Part shown: positions 27,546 through 34,751 of the stretch, in pieces
Layout of the letters: each line of letters opens with the position of its first letter
Position numbering within the stretch: the stretch's first letter is position 1
From: an uncultured Bacteroidales bacterium
GTDB lineage: Bacteria; Bacteroidota; Bacteroidia; Bacteroidales; Muribaculaceae
Assembly (NCBI GenBank): GCA_902760865.1
Contig: CACWID010000005.1
Location: forward strand, 62,001-126,000
DNA: 64,000 bases
Direction: 5' to 3'
The notes under the pieces: generated by a model
What the model was told of the DNA's origin: nothing
The model's database searches: none
The model's input: the letters and a program-made list of their open reading frames with translations, nothing else
Translations under genes and position numbers: made by a program

Positions 27546-27582
27546 AACTTAATTCCCTGTTTTTAATTTCAATATGCTCACG

Positions 27583-28119
27583 TTAATAATAGTATAGACG
27601 ATCGTAATTGAATGTGGTCAATGGCGATTTCACATCATCCAATTCTTTCATCCTCATGGGGACCTCTTCCAGGTCATAATTATCGATGCAATGCCTCAGG
27701 CGCTGGGCGAACTTCACCATCTCGCGATCAATCTCATCTTTCGTCGCTTCGATGCCGTGGTCGATGGCTTCCTGCAGTTCCGAGATAATCATCCCGGAGA
27801 AAAGGCCATGCAACTGATAGCGCTGGGCAAACTGATCGGCATGGCACCAGATGCCGATGCAGGTCTTGTCGCGCAGGAACTGCACATGGCTGTCAGTGAT
27901 CAGGAAACGCTCATATCTACCATTCTTGTCAGGTGTCGAGAACAGGCCATAAGGATTGCCGTGTCCCAGCATCATGACGGTATCACCCTCACGGAGGGCG
28001 CGGCGCACCGCTTCATTGGTGCTGCCTTCGGCAATGCGCACCGAGACATCCTTCCGCTGGTCATACAGTCGCGAGAGGAATCCGGTCGTTGGGTCATTAG
28101 CATGTATTACTACCATCAT
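27583..28119 (-). CDS. Possible caspase-like (CHAT/C25-type) protein
   Basis: 178 residues, soluble. After a Rossmann-like start (MMVVIHANDPTTGFLSRLY) comes a hydrophobic strand ending VMMLGHGNPYGLF with a His-Gly pair near 54. A second strand ends CIGIWCHADQF with a cysteine near 93. A strand-His-Gly and strand-Cys pair in that order is the catalytic pattern of caspase-like peptidases. The size is small for an active protease and no other family mark is clear, so this is a pattern-based suggestion. It lies between the macro-like and glycohydrolase genes on the same strand. Confidence 0.5.
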   Translation of the reverse strand: MMVVIHANDPTTGFLSRLYDQRKDVSVRIAEGSTNEAVRRALREGDTVMMLGHGNPYGLFSTPDKNGRYERFLITDSHVQFLRDKTCIGIWCHADQFAQRYQLHGLFSGMIISELQEAIDHGIEATKDEIDREMVKFAQRLRHCIDNYDLEEVPMRMKELDDVKSPLTTFNYDRLYYY

Positions 28120-28232
28120 CAGTTGAATATCTTATTTTTTCCTATAACAACGAATGGCCTACCCTGCTCAGCGTTCGATGCTTGAACCCCAGGAGCCGGT
28201 GACCTCATGTTTATATAAAGAGGACCTTGTAC

Positions 28233-28625
28233 TTAATTTTCTAATACTTCCACAAAATCCCGAGGGAGAATGACGTTCTCCAAGTTCAAGGCGCCAACGA
28301 ACAGGGGGGCAACTTCGTCGGGCGTAAAACCGGCAATGCCACAGCCGATCCGTGTCACCAGGAACTTGTACTCCTTATGCTCAGCCGCAAAGCTAACGAA
28401 CTCATCCACATAGGGCTTGATGGTCTCCACACCGCCCTGCATGGTGGGTATGGCATAGCTCTGCCCCTGCAGGCCGACGCCCTGTCCCCACACAGCGCCA
28501 AAGCGGACATGTGCCACGCGTGCCGCGCCGCCGGCATGTGCCCCAGCCAGGTTGCTGCCAAACACGAAAATCTCATTCTCGGCCAGTGCCGAAATCATAT
28601 CGGGGGTATATTCTCTGTTGTACAT
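28233..28625 (-). CDS. Macro-domain-related protein (A1S_2505-like)
   Basis: 130 residues, soluble. Contains ENEIFVFGSNLAGAHAGGAA at 15-34, then VGLQGQSYAIPTMQGG and FLVTRIGCGIAGF, a glycine-rich loop order like macro domains that bind ADP-ribose. Short proteins with this FGSNLAG signature occur in phages and bacteria and have been grouped as A1S_2505-like. It is first in a minus-strand run that continues with the possible caspase-like protein and the ADP-ribosylglycohydrolase. Probably binds or hydrolyses an ADP-ribose derivative, by analogy. Confidence 0.75.
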   Translation of the reverse strand: MYNREYTPDMISALAENEIFVFGSNLAGAHAGGAARVAHVRFGAVWGQGVGLQGQSYAIPTMQGGVETIKPYVDEFVSFAAEHKEYKFLVTRIGCGIAGFTPDEVAPLFVGALNLENVILPRDFVEVLEN

Positions 28626-28687
28626 GTGTCAATGATGTGTTAAACCGTTAATAAATATCCGTACTGCACATTCAATGCTTTCCCTTG

Positions 28688-28719
28688 CAAAAATAGCAAA
28701 AAAAATCTGATTCAGCAAA
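28688..28719 (-). promoter_or_regulatory. Promoter of the macro-like / ADP-ribose gene run
   Basis: The minus strand reads TTTG (28716-28719), 20 bases, TATTTTTG (28688-28695), a good Bacteroidetes promoter. The start near 28681 leaves a leader of about 55 bases. Confidence 0.65.
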
Positions 28720-28772
28720 TGATTGTCTCGTTTCATCAACAATTTTTACTCGAAGTCAGTGAGAAAGTCCAC

Positions 28773-28946
28773 CTAGCCGGCTCCCTCGGGAAGGCAGAAC
28801 ATCCTGTTCCAGAGGTAGCGGCCACACACACCGCGGATGCACAAGGCCCTGAACTGGACTATTTCCTTGGTCGAAAGATTGAGGCCCGTGTCGCAGGTCG
28901 GTCGTCCCGTCAGCGACTGGATGTTGTCCTCAGGTAAAACAGGGAC
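28773..28946 (-). pseudogene. Possible decayed gene fragment
   Basis: In the gap before bglX, the minus strand has an open stretch of 57 codons without a start (SLTGRPTCDTGLNLS, then KEIVQFRALCIRGVCGRY) ending in TAG. The residue mix looks protein-like, but I recognise no family. It could be the end of a lost gene or chance. The plus-strand frame at 28719-28937 over the same bases looks less real. Confidence 0.25.
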
Positions 28947-28959
28947 TCAAGGGGCTAGG

Positions 28960-28991
28960 TTTCACCATCTCAAATTAATTTGCTACTTTTG
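28960..28991 (+). promoter_or_regulatory. Promoter of the GH3 gene
   Basis: TACTTTTG at 28984-28991 with a TTTC at 28960-28963, 20 bases upstream. It matches the -7 consensus fully and the -33 with one mismatch. Confidence 0.55.
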
Positions 28992-29030
28992 CACTTTCAA
29001 GAGATGAATAACATTAAAGAATAATCGATT

Positions 29031-31304
29031 ATGATGAGATTCAAGAGCATTTTACTGGCCATGGCCCTCGCCTGTGCCTTCATGTCGGCACAAGCAGTGG
29101 ACCAGGCCAAGATGAACCAGTTCATCGATGAGTTGATGGGGAAAATGACCCTTCAGGAAAAAATCGGACAGCTCAATCTGCCCGTCACCGGCGACATCAT
29201 CACCGGCTCGACGGTCAGCGGCGACGTGGTCAGCAAGATCAAGCAGGGACAGGTGGGAGGTCTGTTCAACATGAAGGGCGTCCAGAGCATCCGTGCCCTG
29301 CAGGAGGTGGCCGTCAAACAGAGCCGCCTGGGCATCCCCCTGATTTTCGGCATGGACGTGATCCACGGCTATGAGACGGTGTTCCCCATCCCCTTCGCCA
29401 TGTCGATGAGTTGGGACATGGACGCCATCCGCAACTCGGCACGCATCGCCTCGATTGAGGCCACGGCCGACGGCATCTGCTGGACCTTCAGCCCCATGGT
29501 GGACATCTGCCGAGAGCCCCGCTGGGGCCGCATGAGCGAGGGCAGCGGAGAGGACCCCTTCCTGGGTTCTGCCATCTGCCGCGCGATGATCGAGGGCTAC
29601 CAGGGTAAGGACCTGGCCGACAACAACACGATGATGGCATGTGTGAAACACTTTGCGCTCTATGGAGCCCCCGAGGGTGGCCGTGACTACAACACGGTCG
29701 ACATGAGCCACGTGCGCATGTTCAACGAGTATTTCCCGCCCTATCAGGCCGGTGTCGAAGCCGGAGCCGGCAGCTTCATGACGTCGTTCAACGTCATCGA
29801 CTACATTCCCGCCACGGGCAACCGCTGGCTCATGACCGAGGTGCTGCGCGACCGCTGGGGATTTGACGGCTTTGTCGTGACCGACTACACCGCCATCAGC
29901 GAGATGATCAACCACGGCATGGGTGACCTGCAGACCGTTTCGGCCCTTGCGCTCAACGCAGGTACCGACATGGACATGGTAGCCGACGGCTTCCTGGGCA
30001 CGTTGGAGAAGTCGCTCAACGAGGGCAAGGTGACCCTGCAAGACATCGACAAGGCTTGCCGCCGCATCCTTGAGGCGAAGTACAAGATGGGCCTGTTTGA
30101 GGATCCCTACCGCTACCTGGACAGCAAGCGCGCCAAGAAGGACATCTACACCGACGAGCACCGCGCCGCCGCCCGCAAGCTGGCAACCGAGACCTTCGTA
30201 CTGCTGCAGAACAAGGACAACGTGCTGCCGCTACAACGCTCGGGGAAAATCGCCCTCGTCGGCCCGCTGGCCAACACCCGCGCCAATATGCCAGGCACCT
30301 GGAGCGTCGCTGCTTCCAGCGAACGATACAGCACGCTGCTCGAGGCCATGCGCCGCGCCGTGGGCGACAAGGCCGAGGTGATGTACGCCAAGGGCTGTAA
30401 CGTGTGCTATGACGCCGAACTGGAGAAAAACTCCACTATGTTCGGCCGCGAGATGCGTGACAACCGCCCCGTGGATGTCATGCGCGACGAGGCTGTGCGC
30501 ATCGCCAAGCAGTGTGACGTCATCGTGGCTGCCATGGGCGAGCCCAGCGAGATGTCGGGCGAGAGCAGCTCACGCAGCGAGTTGACCATCCTCGACGCAC
30601 AGAAGGACCTGCTCTCAGCCTTGATGGCCACCGGCAAGCCCATCGTGCTTCTCAACTTCAGTGGACGCACCACGGTGATGGATTGGGAGGTGGAGAACAT
30701 CCCCACCATCCTCAACGTGTGGTTTGGCGGCAGCGAGGCAGCCGACGCCATCTGTGATGTGGTCTTCGGTGACGTGTCGCCCAGCGGCAAGCTGTCGGCA
30801 TCGATGCCGCGCAACGTGGGCCAGATTCCCGTCTATTACAACCACCTGAACACGGGCCGTCCCAATCCCAAGTGGTTCTCCAAGTACACCAGCAACTACC
30901 TGGATGTGCCCAACGACCCGCTGTTCCCCTTCGGCTACGGCTTGAGCTACACGACCTTTGAGTACAGCCCGATGACACTCAGCAGCAACACCATGACCCG
31001 GGGCGGCAGCATCACGGCTACCGTCACCGTCACCAACACCGGCAGCCGTGCCGGCGACGAGGTTGTCCAGTTCTACATCCGCGACATGGTGGGCAGCATC
31101 GCACGCCCTGTACAGGAGCTCAAGGGCTTTGAGCGCATCAGCCTCCAGCCCGGCGAGAGTCGCACCGTCACCTTCAACATCAATGCCGACATGCTCAAGT
31201 TCTACAACAAGGACCTCGAGTTCGTCTGCGAGCCCGGTGACTTCGAAGCCATGATCGGCACCGACAGCCGCCAAGTCCAGCGCCTCCCCTTCACCTTGAA
31301 GTAA
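29031..31304 (+). CDS. bglX: Periplasmic beta-glucosidase, GH3 (BglX-like)
   Basis: 757 residues. The signal peptide ends FMSAQAVDQ. The GH3 N-terminal barrel includes GMDVIHGYETVFPIP and EPRWGRMSEGSGEDP, and the nucleophile Asp285 sits in FVVTDYTAISEM. The C-terminal sandwich has MGEPSEMSGESSSRSEL with probable acid/base Glu511, and a fibronectin-III-like domain closes the protein (from PFGYGLSYTTFEYS on). Domain order and length match BglX enzymes, which release glucose from beta-linked oligosaccharides. It has its own promoter and stands alone. Confidence 0.93.
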   Translation: MMRFKSILLAMALACAFMSAQAVDQAKMNQFIDELMGKMTLQEKIGQLNLPVTGDIITGSTVSGDVVSKIKQGQVGGLFNMKGVQSIRALQEVAVKQSRLGIPLIFGMDVIHGYETVFPIPFAMSMSWDMDAIRNSARIASIEATADGICWTFSPMVDICREPRWGRMSEGSGEDPFLGSAICRAMIEGYQGKDLADNNTMMACVKHFALYGAPEGGRDYNTVDMSHVRMFNEYFPPYQAGVEAGAGSFMTSFNVIDYIPATGNRWLMTEVLRDRWGFDGFVVTDYTAISEMINHGMGDLQTVSALALNAGTDMDMVADGFLGTLEKSLNEGKVTLQDIDKACRRILEAKYKMGLFEDPYRYLDSKRAKKDIYTDEHRAAARKLATETFVLLQNKDNVLPLQRSGKIALVGPLANTRANMPGTWSVAASSERYSTLLEAMRRAVGDKAEVMYAKGCNVCYDAELEKNSTMFGREMRDNRPVDVMRDEAVRIAKQCDVIVAAMGEPSEMSGESSSRSELTILDAQKDLLSALMATGKPIVLLNFSGRTTVMDWEVENIPTILNVWFGGSEAADAICDVVFGDVSPSGKLSASMPRNVGQIPVYYNHLNTGRPNPKWFSKYTSNYLDVPNDPLFPFGYGLSYTTFEYSPMTLSSNTMTRGGSITATVTVTNTGSRAGDEVVQFYIRDMVGSIARPVQELKGFERISLQPGESRTVTFNINADMLKFYNKDLEFVCEPGDFEAMIGTDSRQVQRLPFTLK

Positions 31305-31333
31305 GCGCCAGCGACAACACCCCAACAGACAAC

Positions 31334-31369
31334 AACCGGCAGGCAGGGCACCACCCTCGCCTGCCGGTT
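31334..31369 (+). terminator. Hairpin after bglX
   Basis: AACCGGCAGGC and GCCTGCCGGTT form an 11-bp stem with a 14-base loop, 30 bases after the bglX stop. No T-run follows, so it may protect the 3' end rather than terminate alone. Confidence 0.55.
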
Positions 31370-31525
31370 CGCTTCTCGCCAGCCCCACAGCGCCGCGTCC
31401 TGTCCCGTGGGCCGAGGCTTTGCCTCGGCAACACTGTCGCCCCCCGCTCCAGCCCATCCCCACATGATTGCCTAAAAAAATAACAAAAAACCGCCTCCTG
31501 TACTATAAACTTCACAGAATTTCAT

Positions 31526-31533
31526 TAACTTTG
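31526..31533 (+). promoter_or_regulatory. -7 element before the M48 gene
   Basis: TAACTTTG matches TAnnTTTG; no good TTTG lies 19 bases upstream. The transcript leader would be about 95 bases. The rest of the spacer 31370-31635 shows nothing else. Confidence 0.4.
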
Positions 31534-31635
31534 CTGCATTGGATGCAATACTGGACAGCATCGGTGCGCAAAGCCATGCCCTCCCAGTTCCTCCAACAAC
31601 TTGTTTAACCTTAGCATAAAACCTATTTCCTGCCA

Positions 31636-32514
31636 ATGAAACCGACTGATTTCATTCACCCTGAAGATGCCGCTGCCATCAGGCAGATGGAGAGCATCCC
31701 CAGTTTCGCTGCTTTTATCAAAAAAGTTCTCGCCCTGGGCATTGAGACGCTGCAGTATGGTCTGAATATGGCTTCGGCCATCAGGCTGTCCGAGAAGCAG
31801 CTGCCCGACATCTATCGCCATCTTCCTCCCATCTGCCAGCGCATGGGCATCCCAGAGCCCGAGTTCTACCTGCAGATGGACCCGGTCCCCAATGCATGGA
31901 CAATGGGCGACACCCGCATCTACATCACCGTGACCTCGGCCCTCGTCGAGATGATGAGCGACGAGGAACTGGACGCTATCCTGGCCCATGAGTGCGGGCA
32001 CATCATGTGCCGCCATGTGCTCTATCACACCGTCGCACAATGGATCAGCAGCGGCATCGCCTCACTGGGAATACTCGGCAAGTTGGCCATACCCATCGAG
32101 TTTGCCATGCTCTACTGGTATCGCAAGAGCGAACTCTCGGCCGACCGTGCCGCCAGCATCATCACCTCGCCAGAGGTGGTCGCCAGCACGATGGCGCGAC
32201 TCTCAGGCGGGCCCAACAGCATCACCTCGCAGATCGACCTCCGCGAATGGGCACAGCAAGCCGAGGAATATGACCGCATACAGAATTCCGGCATGTGGAA
32301 CAAGGCACTGCAGCTCTCGGTGATTGCCGGACAAAGCCACCCCTTCTCGGCCGTGCGCGTGCGCGAAATCCTCAAGTGGGGCGAGAGTGAACAATACAAC
32401 ATGATCAAGAACGGCAACTTCACCATCGATGCACCCGGTAACGTCTGCCCGGCTTGCGGCAATGGCATCGACCCGGGCTGGAAATTCTGCCGTAATTGCG
32501 GACATCAACTGTAA
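31636..32514 (+). CDS. M48 family metallopeptidase with C-terminal zinc ribbon
   Basis: 292 residues. AILAHECGHIMCRH near 113-126 is the M48 zinc site (HExxH as HECGH, H118 and H122). The third ligand is probably the Glu in RKSELSADRAA. Hydrophobic stretches near 130-155 could be membrane-associated. The last 30 residues have CPACG and CRNCG, a four-cysteine zinc ribbon. The unusual fusion recurs with another zinc-ribbon protein two genes on, so the three genes probably form a unit. A quality-control protease role is inferred. Confidence 0.86.
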   Translation: MKPTDFIHPEDAAAIRQMESIPSFAAFIKKVLALGIETLQYGLNMASAIRLSEKQLPDIYRHLPPICQRMGIPEPEFYLQMDPVPNAWTMGDTRIYITVTSALVEMMSDEELDAILAHECGHIMCRHVLYHTVAQWISSGIASLGILGKLAIPIEFAMLYWYRKSELSADRAASIITSPEVVASTMARLSGGPNSITSQIDLREWAQQAEEYDRIQNSGMWNKALQLSVIAGQSHPFSAVRVREILKWGESEQYNMIKNGNFTIDAPGNVCPACGNGIDPGWKFCRNCGHQL

Positions 32515-32538
32515 CATCAACAAAACTCTATACGAACT

Positions 32539-32793
32539 ATGATTTTCAACGAACAAGGACTTCTAGACATTGACGGACTCATCGCCAACGAATCGTCATT
32601 CCAGCAGGTCATGGCCGACGGCATCGTGTCCGAAGAAGAACTGCGCCAGCAGAGCGAAACGGTCATCAAGCTCCTCCGTGAGGCCGAGCAGCGGTTCAGC
32701 GAACAGGACCAAGCCTTTATCAAGAAGCTGTTTGCCGAGACCAACGTCCTCTCGGCCTTCTACCACTATTATGAACTTCAAAATCTGAAATAG
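32539..32793 (+). CDS. Small acidic helical protein
   Basis: 84 residues, no signal or membrane helix. Charged helices such as SEEELRQQSETVIKLLREAEQ suggest an all-helical fold. It sits between the M48 protease (24-base gap) and a zinc-ribbon protein (2-base gap), so it is cotranscribed and probably a partner of one of them. Family not recognised. Confidence 0.62.
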   Translation: MIFNEQGLLDIDGLIANESSFQQVMADGIVSEEELRQQSETVIKLLREAEQRFSEQDQAFIKKLFAETNVLSAFYHYYELQNLK

Positions 32794-32795
32794 TC

Positions 32796-33296
32796 ATGGC
32801 AACATATAGCAAAAAGAAACTGCTCCAAGCACATCCGTCCCAGATTGCCGCTATCGCCGAGGCGATAAAGCGAGAATTCACCGGCGAGGGGTTTGTCGTC
32901 ATGGTCGATGACCTCATGAGCGGAGGCAAAGACATCAGCATCACCAAGGGCGATTTCTTCCAGGCCGTGATCGGCATGAAGTCGGCGCTGAAAGTCACCC
33001 TCACGCCGCAGTCCGACGGCGTCTTCTTCGAGGCCAACGTCGGCATCTTCGGCCAGCAGGCGATACCGACAGTCATCTCGATGTTCTTCTTCTGGCCCGT
33101 GCTGGTCACCCAGATTTGGGGACTCGTCCAGCAGGCCAAACTTGATGACCGCGCCCTGGCCATCGCCGAGCAATTCGCCACAGCCCCGACTGCATCCCCG
33201 TTCGTGTCCGGCGACACCAAGTTCTGCACCGACTGCGGCACCAAGGTTCCCGCCTCCGCCAAGTTCTGCCCCGAGTGCGGCCATCAGATGATGTAA
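32796..33296 (+). CDS. Zinc-ribbon protein with one hydrophobic segment
   Basis: 166 residues. The N-terminal 85 residues resemble a small alpha/beta domain (ITKGDFFQAVIGMKSALKV). A hydrophobic stretch (IPTVISMFFFWPVLVTQIWG) lies near 90-110. The C-terminus has CTDCG and CPECG, a four-cysteine zinc ribbon much like that of the M48 protein upstream. Likely membrane-associated and functionally tied to the protease. Confidence 0.7.
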   Translation: MATYSKKKLLQAHPSQIAAIAEAIKREFTGEGFVVMVDDLMSGGKDISITKGDFFQAVIGMKSALKVTLTPQSDGVFFEANVGIFGQQAIPTVISMFFFWPVLVTQIWGLVQQAKLDDRALAIAEQFATAPTASPFVSGDTKFCTDCGTKVPASAKFCPECGHQMM

Positions 33297-33334
33297 TCCC
33301 TCACAGTTAAGTTCCACACAAGAGATCCCTTCCT

Positions 33335-34723
33335 ATGGCATTCGATATCTTCATCAGCTATAAGCGCAAAAGCCTGGCAACGGCCAACAACCTTTATTAT
33401 CGGTTGACAACCCGAGGCTATTCAACGTTCTATGACCTTGAAGAGATGGGTCGAGACAATTTCAATACCCAAATTCTTGAATACATCGCTAACGCTAAAG
33501 ATGTCTTTGTCATCCTGGAGGAGGGTTCTCTTGACGCATGCAAGGACGGAACTTGGCAGCAAGATTGGTTCTGTCGAGAAATCGCCTACGCAATCAAGAA
33601 AGAGAAAAACATCATCCCGATTCTCCTCGGTGGCTACAAAATGCCAGACGAAAGCTTCTTCCCCGATGAAATGAAGCCATTAAGCCTCAAGCAAGCACCA
33701 GAGTTCAGCTTTTCCTTCTTTGGGAATTACATCGATAGGCTGATTGAGAAGAAATTTCTCATATCCGTACCCAACAAGCAAGACAAGGCCACATCGGTCT
33801 TCAAATTCTACTCCAACGAGAATTGCCAGGTATTCAAGGACGGCAAACTGGTATGTAGCCTCGACGGCATGTCCGACGAGCCCTATTACCTCCCCGTCAA
33901 CCGCAAAGGCGACTACCGCTTCAAAGCCATAAATGATTCAACAGGAAAGACTAAGATTATAGATGAGAATATCGATGCGGTAGAAGAAAAAAACGTGCAG
34001 ATTACATGGAAACACAAATTGAATATTAAACAGCTTTTCATCAATAACAGAAAAGGACGCATTGCTTCTTTTTGTGTTCTAGCTCTGCTCGCAATAGTCT
34101 TCATACCTTTTATCATTGGGAAGAATCATTTTGGTCATTCTACTTTAACTGACACTTCCACTCCTGTTGATACCGTTGAAGTGCAAGACACTATTTGTAC
34201 TCCTGTTAACCTAGGTTTACCAAGCGGTACACTTTGGGGCGACCGAAATGTCGGAGCAAAGAAGTACACAGATTTCGGCAACTTGTACGCTTGGGGAGAA
34301 ATCACCCCGAAAAACCCTTATACCTTATCCCTTCGATCATATTTAAAAAGAATCACTACTGCAGAGAACGATGCAGCTACTGCAATACTTGGTCCCGAGT
34401 GGTCAATACCGACAGCTGAGCAATTTAATGAATTACTATCTTCATGTCGCTGGGTTTGGAAAAAAATCAATGGCCATTATGGATTTCAAGTCATTGGGAA
34501 AAATGGAAACAGCATTTTCTTGCCAGCCGCTGGACGGAACCCAGAAGGAGAAATTGAATTCCAGAATCAATTTGGCTATTACTGGACATGCGAACGCTCC
34601 ACTCCTCTGCTTTCCCGAGGCCTATCGTTCCCTAAAAAAGGCAAGGGCAATGTTGAAGATGGATATTCTACTTATGGGAGAAGTATTAGAGCCGTATATG
34701 ATAATGAAGCCGTTTGCGATTAA
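33335..34723 (+). CDS. TIR-domain protein with membrane helix and FISUMP-type C-terminal domain
   Basis: 462 residues. The N-terminal TIR domain starts AFDIFISYKRKS, with a conserved glutamate (E82) in WFCREIAYAI at the position of the NAD-hydrolysing residue of TIR enzymes. A small beta domain follows (residues about 150-225), then a transmembrane helix near 242-264. The outside domain (LGLPSGTLWGDRNVGA, NLYAWGEITP, PTAEQFNELL, RSIRAVY) is a Fibrobacter-succinogenes-major-paralogous-type module. Thus a cytoplasmic TIR is linked through the membrane to a surface or periplasmic domain. It could be a sensor-effector. It starts the putative TIR/RyR island. Confidence 0.85.
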   Translation: MAFDIFISYKRKSLATANNLYYRLTTRGYSTFYDLEEMGRDNFNTQILEYIANAKDVFVILEEGSLDACKDGTWQQDWFCREIAYAIKKEKNIIPILLGGYKMPDESFFPDEMKPLSLKQAPEFSFSFFGNYIDRLIEKKFLISVPNKQDKATSVFKFYSNENCQVFKDGKLVCSLDGMSDEPYYLPVNRKGDYRFKAINDSTGKTKIIDENIDAVEEKNVQITWKHKLNIKQLFINNRKGRIASFCVLALLAIVFIPFIIGKNHFGHSTLTDTSTPVDTVEVQDTICTPVNLGLPSGTLWGDRNVGAKKYTDFGNLYAWGEITPKNPYTLSLRSYLKRITTAENDAATAILGPEWSIPTAEQFNELLSSCRWVWKKINGHYGFQVIGKNGNSIFLPAAGRNPEGEIEFQNQFGYYWTCERSTPLLSRGLSFPKKGKGNVEDGYSTYGRSIRAVYDNEAVCD

Positions 34724-34751
34724 TTATTGTAACCATTAAATCACGGTGATT

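Noticed and set aside
28719..28937. 72-residue plus-strand frame in the gap before bglX
   Set aside because: No recognised similarity and no start context; the opposite strand looks slightly more protein-like, so at most a decayed fragment is recorded.
29052..31463. Minus-strand frames opposite bglX (29052-30161, 30615-31463)
   Set aside because: Shadows of a clear GH3 gene; His/Val/Asp-rich without motifs.
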